A stretch of 64,000 bases of DNA from an uncultured Bacteroidales bacterium (GCA_937894795.1 CALCQV010000071.1:25878-89877), one strand, 5' to 3'; positions 44,427 through 53,599 are shown, numbered from the stretch's first letter. The notes: generated by a model from the sequence alone, not told the origin. Program-made: numbers and translations.

Positions 44427-46178
44427 TTACTTGCTAAAACGCTTTTTACGTAATGCGAATTGAATTAATCCAAAGAAAATAATGAGTACAACAGGAACAA
44501 CAATATTGATTAATTGCCAACTCAATAAACTTTCACGGGCTTTATTGACATCGAGTGCTCTAAGTTTAAGTTCACGCGACCTCACTGACATAAGTCCGCT
44601 GTCATCACAAAGATAATTGACTGCATTAAGCATCAATTCCTTGTTCCCGAATGTTTGACCTGTATGCCTGTCATATCCCAGAGGCAAGGGAGTATAGGTG
44701 CCATTTGAAAATTGAACCTGATTCTTGATCATATCACCATCAGAAATAACTATCATTCGGTTATCAGGGCTCTCACTGGTAAATCCGATCTCAGGTGCAT
44801 TGGCAATTTCCTTTGGAATCCGGTTAGTGAATACAGATTTAAACTTACCTTCAAGCAAAACTGCAACTGGTTGAGGTGGTTCACTATAATCGCGGGTGTC
44901 AGGGTCTCTTCCAAGAATTTCAAGGCTGATCATTACCGGGGTCATCGCTACTCTTGTATACTGTGAAGTGGTCAGGAGTATTGTCTTTTTAATGGTGGGG
45001 TCATCAACAGTATCAATGCTGCTGATAAACTCGGTACGGACCGCATTGATGTTCTTGACCACAGGATTCGAAGACGTTGCAGTAAGTACAGGAAAATAAG
45101 GCCAGGGGAAGAAGTCAAACTGTGGTTGATTTCCCATCATACCGGTTACCATTGGAATAGGTAAGGCAGCTAAATCCATGATCAGATTACTGTTGAGCCT
45201 TACTCCATATTTAAAAAGCTGATCATTAAGGTTAATATCCTGGGTGATTCCAATGGTTCTATTGGCGGTTTGCAGACTATCCATGGTTGCGAAGACAGGA
45301 TCTATAAGCCAGAGGACCTTTCCGCCAAGCATAATAAACTGATCAATGATGAATTTATCTTTCTCACTGAAAGTTGAATCAGGTTTGGCAATAATTATGG
45401 CTTTAAATTTATTTACCAGATTATATTTCCCGTTTTCAACCTCAATTCTTTCGGTAAACGCACTCACCTGACCTTTCAGGTCAACATATTCAACATTATA
45501 GTAGTCAGAAAGAGCAATAGCTATGTCGGCGGTCTCCAGGTTAGTAAGCTCACCATGCCCTTGTGTAAAGGCTATTTTGGGCTTTGTATTCGTACTGAGC
45601 TTTCTAACAGCGCTCAGGATATTGTATTCAAGGGCCTGAATGGATTTATTGATAATATCTTTAGGTGCTGCCCCAAGCTGATTAGCAAGCAATGAAATGG
45701 GCACTGTTTTACCTTTATAGGTTACTAAAGCTCCCGGAAAGATGTTTTGTTGCTTCTGGCCCTCTTTTGTTCTTACAGCTATCTCAGTGGGGATTAAACC
45801 CTGTTCTACCAGCCGGTCATATACATCATTCCTTGTTTTGGCATCTTCGGAGGCTGTTGGATTGATGAATTCATATTGAATATTGTCGCTATAAGCTCTG
45901 AATTCATCCAGCATTTCACGCGTCGACTGACTTAAGCGCTTGAAATCAGAGGGCAAGTCGCCATCCAGATATACCTTAAAGTAGATGATATCATCAGTTT
46001 CCCTGATTAATTGACGAGTAGATGATGAGAGGGTGTATCTCTTCTCAGAAGTAAGGTCAAAACGGGTAAAAATATAAGAGCCAATGACATTTATAAGTAC
46101 CACAATAATAAAACCCGCAATAAGCTGGATGATATTGTCATATCGTGGATTATTCTTTTTGTTTTTTATCTTTTCCAT
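44427..46178 (-). CDS. gldG: Gliding-motility-associated ABC transporter auxiliary protein GldG
   Basis: A 583-residue inner-membrane protein. One helix is near residues 16-40 and another near the C-terminus (IVVPVVLIIFFGLIQFAL), enclosing a long periplasmic ABC_transp_aux domain (SEKRYTLSSSTRQLIRETDD, KIAFTQGHGELTNLETADIA, FIMLGGKVLWLIDPV). In Flavobacterium johnsoniae GldA, GldF and GldG form an ABC transporter needed for gliding. Here it follows gldF by 46 bp. The gene name reflects family; gliding by this organism is not proven. Confidence 0.93.
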   Translation of the reverse strand: MEKIKNKKNNPRYDNIIQLIAGFIIVVLINVIGSYIFTRFDLTSEKRYTLSSSTRQLIRETDDIIYFKVYLDGDLPSDFKRLSQSTREMLDEFRAYSDNIQYEFINPTASEDAKTRNDVYDRLVEQGLIPTEIAVRTKEGQKQQNIFPGALVTYKGKTVPISLLANQLGAAPKDIINKSIQALEYNILSAVRKLSTNTKPKIAFTQGHGELTNLETADIAIALSDYYNVEYVDLKGQVSAFTERIEVENGKYNLVNKFKAIIIAKPDSTFSEKDKFIIDQFIMLGGKVLWLIDPVFATMDSLQTANRTIGITQDINLNDQLFKYGVRLNSNLIMDLAALPIPMVTGMMGNQPQFDFFPWPYFPVLTATSSNPVVKNINAVRTEFISSIDTVDDPTIKKTILLTTSQYTRVAMTPVMISLEILGRDPDTRDYSEPPQPVAVLLEGKFKSVFTNRIPKEIANAPEIGFTSESPDNRMIVISDGDMIKNQVQFSNGTYTPLPLGYDRHTGQTFGNKELMLNAVNYLCDDSGLMSVRSRELKLRALDVNKARESLLSWQLINIVVPVVLIIFFGLIQFALRKKRFSK

Positions 46179-46224
46179 ACTGGTGATGCTTGGGAATAAA
46201 TGGTTCGGTTAGAATTCTCCGAGT

Positions 46225-46962
46225 TTATTTTTCCCATTTTCTACTTTCGAGGGATATTTTAGAGAGTAAGAAAAATATTGCAATTATACTGATGAAGTAT
46301 ATTACATCGCGGGTGTCAATTACGCCCCTGCTCAATGAAGTATAATGTTCCTGAATACCTAATGACTTTACGAATAGTGCAGTCGTGCCAAAGATTGTCA
46401 TGTCAGAAATGAGGTCAAAGCCAATGAAAGCGAAACCACATAATACCAGACTAGATATAAATGCAACTATTTGGTTATCAGTGATCGAAGAAACAAATAA
46501 GCCAATGGCAGTAAAGGCTGATGCCAGGAATAACAATCCGATATATGATCCCCAAAGACCGCCAAAATCAAGGTTGCCTTTGGGTAGGCCCAGCTGATAA
46601 ACCGAGTTTACATAAATAAGTGTTGGCAATAATGAAAATATGACAAGAGTAACGGAGGCAAGGTATTTTGCCAGAATGATTTGAAAATCAGAGATAGGCC
46701 TTGTAAAGAGGATTTCTATGGTGCCTGATCGTTTTTCATCAGCAAATGAACGCATTGTAATTGCCGGTACCAGGAAGAGGAAAACAAATGGTGCCAAAAC
46801 GAAAAAGTTATCCAATGATGCATAACCGTAATCGATGATGTTGAATCCTGCCGGGAATACCCATAGGAAGAGTCCGTTGACCACTAGAAATACTATGATG
46901 GCAACATAGCCGATCAGAGAATTAATGAAGCTCAGGATTTCCTTTCTGAAGAGTGTAAACAT
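46225..46962 (-). CDS. gldF: Gliding-motility-associated ABC transporter permease GldF
   Basis: A 245-residue ABC-2 type permease with six hydrophobic segments. It opens MFTLFRKEILSFINSLIGYV, a typical cytoplasmic lead-in, and holds the ABC-2 motif ITMRSFADEKRSGTIEILFT and RPISDFQIILAKY in the loop contacting the ATPase. First gene of gldF-gldG-DUF4340-epimerase. The ATPase gldA is not adjacent and not in the window. Confidence 0.93.
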   Translation of the reverse strand: MFTLFRKEILSFINSLIGYVAIIVFLVVNGLFLWVFPAGFNIIDYGYASLDNFFVLAPFVFLFLVPAITMRSFADEKRSGTIEILFTRPISDFQIILAKYLASVTLVIFSLLPTLIYVNSVYQLGLPKGNLDFGGLWGSYIGLLFLASAFTAIGLFVSSITDNQIVAFISSLVLCGFAFIGFDLISDMTIFGTTALFVKSLGIQEHYTSLSRGVIDTRDVIYFISIIAIFFLLSKISLESRKWEK

Positions 46963-46978
46963 ATTAGAGTTTTCGGAC

Positions 46979-46986
46979 GAAAATTA
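46979..46986 (-). promoter_or_regulatory. Near-consensus -10 element for gldF
   Basis: Minus-strand TAATTTTC differs from TAnnTTTG in the last base and lies 16 bp before the gldF ATG. Confidence 0.3.
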
Positions 46987-47193
46987 GAGCCGCTAAATTA
47001 CTCAAAAAACAGTAATCTTTTTCAGTGCGTTCCAAATAGAATGGAGAAATACCGATTATGTGATTGTATGCCATCTTTATTTTTTCTTCTCTCCATTGAC
47101 ATGATATCACTAATGAATTATCAAAAAAGTGACATCCAAAGGAATTCCCCGGAAAGGTGAGAAGTTAAAAGAGTATAAATAACAAAAGAAGGT

Positions 47194-47237
47194 GTTGAAT
47201 TGAATTTATTGATCAGTTGAATTGAATTTATTGATCA
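47194..47237. repeat. Perfect tandem duplication of 22 bp
   Basis: Two adjacent identical copies (47194-47215 and 47216-47237) of a 22-bp unit starting GTTGAATTGAATTT and ending TTGATCA. They lie in the 338-bp gap 46963-47300, which otherwise holds only the weak gldF promoter candidate. Confidence 0.9.
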
Positions 47238-47300
47238 AGGGAGGCTAGCAAATATGTTTTGCATTGATTGTATTTCAGCAATAGAATTTATAAGAGATTA

Positions 47301-48086
47301 TTATCCGTGGAATTCGATTATGACGATCTGATCGGTTTTAAATCCCAGTAGACTTGCTGCATTACCTTTATTCACTGCTATTTCAACAAAGCCGGTGGTG
47401 CTGAATAATACCACTATCTCACCTTCAGGTGCTTCACCATAAGCATCGTGGACTTTCCTGATATTTTCAGGTTTGCCTTTAATATAGAGTGAGAAACTTC
47501 TACCCTTGCCCATCTGTGTAAATTCATCGGCAGTAACATTAAGATAAATGTTCTCATAATTATCAATATAGATAACTCTTGCATGAAGCTTATTGCTGTC
47601 CAGTTGAGGTTGCATATTGATATAAGTATTCAGCTTTGTTCCGGGCACTCCCAGTTCTTCAATATCATTTCCTAAGGCTAGATGTACTGCAGTTTTGACA
47701 AATCGGTCCCTGGTCGAGAAAGTGAAGAAGTTTGTGTCCTGTGGTATACGCAATTCATATATTTGATTTGGGATTTCATTGAAAAGAAGCGTAAAGATTC
47801 CATTGTCGGCCCCAATAAAATAGTGGTCATGGTGCATCACCACAATATGAGGAGTTGATTCTGATTCTTCAGTGCTTACTCCAATAATATGAATTGTCTT
47901 CTTAGGAAAATGAAGATATGAATTTCTAAGTATGAAAGCGGCTTTCTTTAAATCAAACGGTGGAATCAGGTGCGTAATGTCCACTATTCTGGCATCAGGA
48001 AGACGACTAATAATGGAGCCCTTTACTGCTCCTACGTAATGATCCATTAGTCCCCAATCAGTAGTTAGCGTAATAATAGCCGACAT
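47301..48086 (-). CDS. SAM hydrolase (hydroxide adenosyltransferase, DUF62 family)
   Basis: A 261-residue enzyme of the fluorinase/chlorinase superfamily. The N-terminus ITLTTDWGLMDHYVGAVKGS carries the conserved Asp and the family fingerprint; ADNGIFTLLF and the C-terminal VEIAVNKGNAASLLGF are also typical. Most bacterial members lack the halide loop and hydrolyse S-adenosylmethionine to adenosine and methionine. Cytoplasmic and monocistronic, with a TAnnTTTG element 38 bp upstream. Halogenase activity is unlikely but not excluded by eye. Confidence 0.88.
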   Translation of the reverse strand: MSAIITLTTDWGLMDHYVGAVKGSIISRLPDARIVDITHLIPPFDLKKAAFILRNSYLHFPKKTIHIIGVSTEESESTPHIVVMHHDHYFIGADNGIFTLLFNEIPNQIYELRIPQDTNFFTFSTRDRFVKTAVHLALGNDIEELGVPGTKLNTYINMQPQLDSNKLHARVIYIDNYENIYLNVTADEFTQMGKGRSFSLYIKGKPENIRKVHDAYGEAPEGEIVVLFSTTGFVEIAVNKGNAASLLGFKTDQIVIIEFHG

Positions 48087-48123
48087 TTGCCTGTTAATAG
48101 TTAATTATAAGAATGAATAAATG

Positions 48124-48131
48124 CAAAGTTA
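48124..48131 (-). promoter_or_regulatory. TAnnTTTG -10 element for the SAM hydrolase gene
   Basis: Minus-strand TAACTTTG matches the consensus 38 bp upstream of the ATG at 48086. Confidence 0.5.
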
Positions 48132-48265
48132 AGATTAAAGTTCAGGAATAAAATCAATAATTTTATCCAATAATTTCGATTTTTACTATTATTGATTAAA
48201 AGTGGCAGGTATTTTGTGCAAACCGGTGTGTAATAATACTAAAAAAGTCCAAAAACGTCCATATT

Positions 48266-48670
48266 ATGAAAAAAGTGATTTTACTGCTACTACTGCCATT
48301 ATTTATGAGTTCCTGTCTTGAAAAGGGGACCAACTATACAAGATTCACAGGCAATATTAATATTGACAAGATGACATTGCCTGATACAGCGCGTGTTGGC
48401 GATACTATTCAGGTACTTGTTAAGGGAGGTGCCCCAAATGGTTGCTGGTCAGACCTTGAGTTAATGATGGCTCAACAAAATGACTCATTGGTATTGGTAT
48501 CCGGTCTAGGATTATTTGAATCAACGGATGGTATTTGCACACAAGTTTATCAAACAATCGATTCTAGTTTTGATTTTCGGCCAACAACACCCGGTGTATA
48601 CCAATTCTATGCCTATTCAGCCAACCTTAGGAGTATTATTGATACCCTGGTAGTAGTATCAGATAAATAA
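48266..48670 (+). CDS. Small lipoprotein of unknown function
   Basis: A 134-residue protein with a lipoprotein signal peptide: MKKVILLLLLPLFMSSC, the lipobox Cys being residue 17. Glu follows soon after, as is common for surface-exposed Bacteroidota lipoproteins. The mature part looks like one all-beta domain (RVGDTIQVLVKGGAPNGCW, RPTTPGVYQFYAYS) and has two more Cys. I do not recognise a family. It is flanked by a divergent SAM hydrolase and convergent phosphate transporter, so context gives no function. Confidence 0.78.
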   Translation: MKKVILLLLLPLFMSSCLEKGTNYTRFTGNINIDKMTLPDTARVGDTIQVLVKGGAPNGCWSDLELMMAQQNDSLVLVSGLGLFESTDGICTQVYQTIDSSFDFRPTTPGVYQFYAYSANLRSIIDTLVVVSDK

Positions 48671-48677
48671 CAACGAT

Positions 48678-50945
48678 TTATTTCTCCGGCTGCTTTACTT
48701 TGGAGGCTGCTACGAAATCTCTTTCTGTTTTAAGAAGGTTAACACAGAAGAGCGATAAATTTTTCATCTCAGCCAAAATATTCAGGTAAAGAATACTGTT
48801 TCTGGTTCCTGTATCATTGTTTTTAATCCTTCTGATTTGCTTTTTTCTGGCCTCATCAAGGAGCCTCATTATATTCTGTTGGCGGCTTACGATAAGGTCA
48901 AAATCCTCAAAACTGCATTTCTTCAATATAGAATCAATCTCTCCAATGAAAATAGATATTTCACCCTGAATACGGGAGATTTCTTCCACCTGAGCTGTAA
49001 TCAGAGATTTATGATTGTTCTCAATATGCTCATATGCCGGATTGACGATATATGATATGCAGTGATTTACCTCTCTCAAATAGTCAATTGCCTGTACATA
49101 ATATTGGCCGGTTTCAGCTGTATCCTCTTTCAGATTAGAAAGGATAGTGCTCATGTGTGTTTTCCAGCGTTTGGTTGTATTATTCAGGTGTAGTGTGGCA
49201 TTTTTAGCACTTCTGAGCGCTTTTCTGTCCTCATCAGCCAAACCTGCAATAGTGTCATTGAGAATAGCTATTACGGTCTTCAGAACCTCCTGAATATTCT
49301 TAGAACTCCGGGTAATAACATTAGCAGTTGTCACTTCTTCAGGGGCCATATCAAGTGCAAGATCGGCTTTACGATCATTAGCTCTGCGTAAATGAATGCG
49401 ATGAGTTCTGAATGCGAGGTAAACGGCCAGTCCTAAAAGCACAAGTATCGCAATTAAACCGCCTGAATAAATAATTAAAGCAGCGAGCAGTGCAAAGGTG
49501 AAAGCTGCAAGAGCAGTAAAGAACCAGCCGGCAATAACCGATAAAACACCTGTAATGCGATACACCGCACTCTCTCTCCCCCAGGCACGGTCACTCAAGG
49601 ATGTTCCCATGGCTACCATAAAAGTTACGTAGGTAGTTGAGAGTGGGAGTTTTAAGGATGTGCCGAAGGCAATTAAGATACTAGCGATTACCAGATTTAC
49701 ACTGGCTCTAAGCATATCAAAAGCTGCCCCCTCAGGCATTTGATCTTTCGTTGTCTGATCAGGCTCTTCAAAGCGTTTTTCCAGCCATACTGACACCTTG
49801 TCAGGAATAATCCTGCTAAAAGAATTGGAGAATTGGATAGCTCCTCTAACGAGGTTACGAGAGAGAATTGATGAGTTAAACCTCTCATTACCTTCCTGTT
49901 GCCGACTTAGATCGACAGAGGTTTCAATTACCGAACGTGCTTTTTTGGAATTCCAGATGGTAAAAACCATAAATGCACCTGCAATGAGTAATACCCAGGT
50001 TTCAGTTACCACATCTTCAGCAAGTGCTGACATCATAAGAGTATTAGGGTCAGCTCCAGGGGTGGCATTGAATATTTGAAAAGCTTTCAAGCCTGCAAGG
50101 GGTACCCCTATGAAATTTACCATATCATTACCTGCAAATGAAAGGGCCAGTGCAAAAGTACCTGTCAGCACAATAAGCTTTAATACATTGAGTCTGAACA
50201 ATATAATCAAGAGTTGAAGAATGATTGTAAATGCCATAAAGCTCATTAATAAGATTCTGGCTGTATGTTCATGAATATAATCGAGATGGTCCTGTGATAT
50301 AAATGAAGCACCTTTCGCTCCTTTTATTACAATAAAATATAAAATTCCTGTAATGGCGATGGCACCCCATAAAGCAGCAAAGTACTTTAGATTATGCCTG
50401 ATATTGAAAGTAAAAATAACTCGCGTAATATATTGAACCAAAGCTCCGACAGTAAAGGCTAAAGCCACGGATACCAAAATACCAGTTATGATGGCAAGTG
50501 CTTTACCGGAATTAATATAGAGACCAAGATCCTGCATTGTTTGACCTGATTCTCCAATTTTCAGGATGGCAACACCAACTGCTGCGCCCAATAAATCGAA
50601 AACAATTGATACTGTGGTAGAAGTTGGTAGCCCAAATGTGTTAAAAATGTCAAGAAGAATGATATCAGCAATCATAACCGACAGGAAAACAATCATGATA
50701 TCAGAAAAGCTGAACATTGCAGGATAGAACAAACCTTTTCGTGCAATTTCCATTAATCCACTTGAGAATGTTGCACCCGCAATCAATCCCACAGAAGCAA
50801 CAATCATTACTACTTTAAATGAAGCCGCCCGTGCACCGATTGCTGAATTCAGAAAATTTACTGCATCATTGGCAACTCCGACAAAAAGATCGCTAAAAGC
50901 GAGAATAAACAGTATAATGATAAAGAATAAATAGATGGTATTCAT
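48678..50945 (-). CDS. PiT-family inorganic phosphate transporter with C-terminal PhoU-like domain
   Basis: A 755-residue inner-membrane cation/phosphate symporter. The duplicated PiT signature is present: GVANDAVNFLNSAIGAR with GLPTSTTVSIVFDLLG in the first half, and FAGNDMVNFIG with LPLSTTYVTFMVAMGTSL in the second. About twelve helices fall within residues 1-510. The last ~230 residues are helical and soluble, ending TGTRNSILYLNILAEMKNL, which resembles PhoU-like regulators, so sensor and transporter appear fused. It follows the Na/Pi cotransporter gene by 13 bp on the same strand. Confidence 0.9.
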   Translation of the reverse strand: MNTIYLFFIIILFILAFSDLFVGVANDAVNFLNSAIGARAASFKVVMIVASVGLIAGATFSSGLMEIARKGLFYPAMFSFSDIMIVFLSVMIADIILLDIFNTFGLPTSTTVSIVFDLLGAAVGVAILKIGESGQTMQDLGLYINSGKALAIITGILVSVALAFTVGALVQYITRVIFTFNIRHNLKYFAALWGAIAITGILYFIVIKGAKGASFISQDHLDYIHEHTARILLMSFMAFTIILQLLIILFRLNVLKLIVLTGTFALALSFAGNDMVNFIGVPLAGLKAFQIFNATPGADPNTLMMSALAEDVVTETWVLLIAGAFMVFTIWNSKKARSVIETSVDLSRQQEGNERFNSSILSRNLVRGAIQFSNSFSRIIPDKVSVWLEKRFEEPDQTTKDQMPEGAAFDMLRASVNLVIASILIAFGTSLKLPLSTTYVTFMVAMGTSLSDRAWGRESAVYRITGVLSVIAGWFFTALAAFTFALLAALIIYSGGLIAILVLLGLAVYLAFRTHRIHLRRANDRKADLALDMAPEEVTTANVITRSSKNIQEVLKTVIAILNDTIAGLADEDRKALRSAKNATLHLNNTTKRWKTHMSTILSNLKEDTAETGQYYVQAIDYLREVNHCISYIVNPAYEHIENNHKSLITAQVEEISRIQGEISIFIGEIDSILKKCSFEDFDLIVSRQQNIMRLLDEARKKQIRRIKNNDTGTRNSILYLNILAEMKNLSLFCVNLLKTERDFVAASKVKQPEK

Positions 50946-50958
50946 CCTGGTATGAGTT

Positions 50959-52671
50959 TTATGATTTTATATTTGTAGCAATAGCCTGATTGACATTGAT
51001 AATATGATCGCCAATCTTTTCACAATGATTCACGATGTCAGTGAAAAATGCCCCTTTTTGATAGGTATAGTCTCCCATTTCAATGTTTTTATTATTGAAA
51101 GAAATGAAACTGTCCCTGGCATTGTTGATTTTTAGCTCTATTTCAGTGGCTTTGATAAGAATGCCCGGAGTATAATTCTTAGCAAGATTCTTGTTCATGT
51201 TCTCAAGTGCTTCACTAACGAGCCTGAACATATCAAATATCTTTTCTCTTATTTCCGGTGTAAGCCATGCATTTGCCTCATTCTTCAACCTAATTGTTTT
51301 TTCCAGTTGCATACATTGATCAGCAATGCTTTCAATGTCATCAATTATTTTAAGCATGGAGCTTACTTTTCGGGAAGCATTTTCAGTCAAACCATTAGCC
51401 CCTAATCTGGTAAGATAATTAGAAATAATGATTTCCTTGGCATCTGCTTTTTCTTCATTCTTATATATCTTCCGCTGCAGCTTAGTAAATTTATCCTCCC
51501 TTTTTTCTGACAGATAGTCGGGAATAAGAGAGAACATATCAGCGACCTGTTTGCCATAATTACTTATCTCCTCCTGAACTTGTAAAAGAGACATTTCATT
51601 TATTGATAAATAGCCTGTATCAATATATTTCAAACTTACCTTTCTGCTTTCATTTTGTTTAAGAGGGATAATCAGCTCAGTTAGCTTACCAAACAATTTT
51701 ATAAAGGGAAAAGTAAGAACAGTCATAATAATATTGAAACCTGAATGGAAAATTGATAAACCAACAGGGATAGCATAATTATAATCCTTAGGAGAATAAC
51801 CATATATAGAGGTTGTTAGTTTAACAGTACCTTCAACAAGGTATTTAAAAAATATAAAGAACAAGACAGCGCCTATGATATTAAACAGGGAATGAGCAAT
51901 GGCCAACCGTTTGGAAGGATTAGTTGCAATCCGGGCGGACATATTGGCTGTGAGGGTTGTGCCGATATTTTCACCTATGATCATAGCAGCGGCGTTTTCA
52001 AAATTCATCCAGCCATTGAAGCACATCACCATGGTAAGTGCTGTTGCAGCACTTGAAGATCTTATGAGAATGGTAAGCACAATTCCCAATAGGGTATAAA
52101 TTAAGTCGGTTCCTAAATTACTGAAGCTCAGAGTTGAGATTGATTCCACAAATCCGGAGCCTGAGTTAATAGAAGGCAACGACTCCTGTAAAAAATAGAA
52201 GCCAGTGAAAATGAGGACAAATCCGGTAATTAATTCCGCAATAAACCTGAATTTTTTGTTCTTCCGAAAAAGTAATGGAAGCGTAAATGCCATAAGCGGT
52301 AATAGGTAAAGCGATAGGCCTGAATGAAAGCCCAGCATGGTTATTAGCCATGCGGTGACCGTTGTACCAACATTTGCACCGATCATAACCGGCAATGCCT
52401 GATATAATGATAAAAATCCAACATTGATGAAACTTACCAGCAGAATGGTAACTGCAGTGGATGATTGAATGGTGCCTGAGACCAGGAAACCTGTTAGAAA
52501 TCCCTTTGTTTTATTGGATGCCATGAGTGAAAAAGACTTTCTTAACTGCCCTCCAACCAGTTTTTGAAGTGCTTCACTCATGGTTTTCATTCCAAACAGG
52601 AACAAGGCAAGAGACCCTAAAACGGAAAGAACAATTCCTAAAATCTCTATTACGTTAGCCGTATCATTCAT
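50959..52671 (-). CDS. Na+/phosphate cotransporter (NptA/PhoU type)
   Basis: A 570-residue inner-membrane protein. The frame reaches a TTG at 52683, but that codon overlaps a GGAGG ribosome-binding site placed 5 nt before the ATG at 52671, so the ATG (MNDTANVIEILG) is the start. Na/Pi repeats are recognised by GTIQSSTAVTILLVSFINVG and a second copy, IRSSSAATALTMVMCFNGW, in which the usual Gln is Arg. NIGTTLTANMSARIA is typical. From about residue 340 a PhoU-like helical domain follows (IDDIESIADQCMQLEK, NHCEKIGDHIINV). It precedes the PiT gene by 13 bp. Confidence 0.92.
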   Translation of the reverse strand: MNDTANVIEILGIVLSVLGSLALFLFGMKTMSEALQKLVGGQLRKSFSLMASNKTKGFLTGFLVSGTIQSSTAVTILLVSFINVGFLSLYQALPVMIGANVGTTVTAWLITMLGFHSGLSLYLLPLMAFTLPLLFRKNKKFRFIAELITGFVLIFTGFYFLQESLPSINSGSGFVESISTLSFSNLGTDLIYTLLGIVLTILIRSSSAATALTMVMCFNGWMNFENAAAMIIGENIGTTLTANMSARIATNPSKRLAIAHSLFNIIGAVLFFIFFKYLVEGTVKLTTSIYGYSPKDYNYAIPVGLSIFHSGFNIIMTVLTFPFIKLFGKLTELIIPLKQNESRKVSLKYIDTGYLSINEMSLLQVQEEISNYGKQVADMFSLIPDYLSEKREDKFTKLQRKIYKNEEKADAKEIIISNYLTRLGANGLTENASRKVSSMLKIIDDIESIADQCMQLEKTIRLKNEANAWLTPEIREKIFDMFRLVSEALENMNKNLAKNYTPGILIKATEIELKINNARDSFISFNNKNIEMGDYTYQKGAFFTDIVNHCEKIGDHIINVNQAIATNIKS

Positions 52672-52676
52672 AGATG

Positions 52677-52681
52677 CCTCC
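52677..52681 (-). promoter_or_regulatory. Ribosome-binding site that decides the Na/Pi transporter start
   Basis: Minus-strand GGAGG lies 5 nt before the ATG at 52671 and overlaps the alternative TTG at 52683, ruling the longer start out. Confidence 0.7.
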
Positions 52682-52698
52682 AATCATTTTGCCGTCTG

Positions 52699-52706
52699 CA
52701 AATGTA
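52699..52706 (-). promoter_or_regulatory. TAnnTTTG -10 element for the Na/Pi transporter-PiT operon
   Basis: Minus-strand TACATTTG matches the consensus 28 bp upstream of the preferred ATG at 52671. Confidence 0.55.
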
Positions 52707-52830
52707 TTAATGTATTGCTTTAATTACTGTTTTGAGATCTTAAATACATACATGTAGTATTCATTATATTTGTGTTTGCGAAACAACTTGTTGTAAATCA
52801 CGGATAAGTTTGTAAAGTGTTCTGAAAAAA

Positions 52831-52847
52831 TTAACGTAAAGTTAACA
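52831..52847 (+). promoter_or_regulatory. Pho-box-like direct repeats in the divergent phosphate-transporter promoter region
   Basis: TTAACG (52831-52836) and TTAACA (52842-52847) are spaced exactly 11 bp apart. Weaker A/T-rich matches continue in phase (TTCTGA at 52820, ATTTAA at 52853). The pattern resembles 11-bp-period PhoP/PhoB boxes known in other phyla, such as TTAACA repeats in Bacillus. Its location between two divergent phosphate-transport units supports a phosphate-starvation operator. Whether Bacteroidota PhoB recognises this sequence is not known to me. Confidence 0.5.
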
Positions 52848-52877
52848 TTAAGATTTAAAACGACCTTTAAGTAAGCC

Positions 52878-52885
52878 TATTTTTG
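52878..52885 (+). promoter_or_regulatory. TAnnTTTG -10 element for the DUF47-PiT operon
   Basis: TATTTTTG matches the consensus. It lies 30 bp after the TTAACA repeat and 46 bp before the ATG at 52932, which places the repeats where an activator would bind. Confidence 0.6.
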
Positions 52886-52931
52886 CACGCTTTTAAATCA
52901 CAAAAATATACTCTCCTTAAAAAAGAAATTT

Positions 52932-53579
52932 ATGAAATTGGACCAGGTTTTTCAACTATTAGTACCAAAAGATAAAAAATTTCACCCTTTGTTTTGTCAG
53001 GCTTCCTCTAATCTTATTGAATGCACATTGGCATTCAGGGAACTACTAGATGCAAAAAACGATGATTTAAGGAATGAATTGGTGGCGAGAGTTAAGAAGC
53101 TTGAAAAAACCGGAGATAAGATTACAAGCACCATTTTTGATGAGTTGAATTCAACTTTTATTACTCCATTTGACCGCGAAGATATTCATAAACTTACTAA
53201 TAGAATTGACACTGTTGTTGATCTCATAAATACATCTGCAAAGAGGATGATTCTGTATAAATTATACGAAATACCTCCAGTTTTTATTCAGATGTCTGAA
53301 TTACTGATAGAAGCGGCAAAAGAGATCAATACCGTAACTATAGGGCTTAATGATATTCATAAGATTCAGCAGTATAAGCAGAATTGTATCAGAATCAGTG
53401 AGCTTGAGAATGAATCAGATGTTTTGAACTATTCTTTTCTTTCTGAGATATTTGATCAGGAAACAAACGCCATCAGCCTGATAAAGAAGCGTGATATTCT
53501 CAATTCACTTGAAAAGGCCATGGATCGCTGTGAGGATGTATCCGACGTTTTCCAAACTATTATTGTAAAGAACGCCTGA
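52932..53579 (+). CDS. DUF47/PhoU-like accessory protein of a PiT transporter
   Basis: A 215-residue soluble helical protein. The DUF47 pattern includes FAxLVPKDKKFHPLFCQ-like LLVPKDKKFHPLFCQASSN, then EKTGDKITSTIFDELNSTFI followed by TPFDREDIHKLTNRIDTVVD, the family's most conserved stretch. It ends with SLEKAMDRCEDVSDVFQTI. Such proteins are PhoU-fold regulators encoded next to Pit-type phosphate permeases. The Pit gene follows after 20 bp. Confidence 0.93.
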   Translation: MKLDQVFQLLVPKDKKFHPLFCQASSNLIECTLAFRELLDAKNDDLRNELVARVKKLEKTGDKITSTIFDELNSTFITPFDREDIHKLTNRIDTVVDLINTSAKRMILYKLYEIPPVFIQMSELLIEAAKEINTVTIGLNDIHKIQQYKQNCIRISELENESDVLNYSFLSEIFDQETNAISLIKKRDILNSLEKAMDRCEDVSDVFQTIIVKNA

Positions 53580-53599
53580 TAACATCAATTTCATAAACA

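Noticed and set aside
47194..47237. Attachment site or insertion-sequence target duplication
   Set aside because: The copies are adjacent with nothing between them and no integrase or transposase is nearby; simple tandem duplication explains it.
47301..48086. Fluorinase/chlorinase for organohalogen synthesis
   Set aside because: The sequence fits the common SAM-hydrolase branch and there is no halogen-metabolism context.
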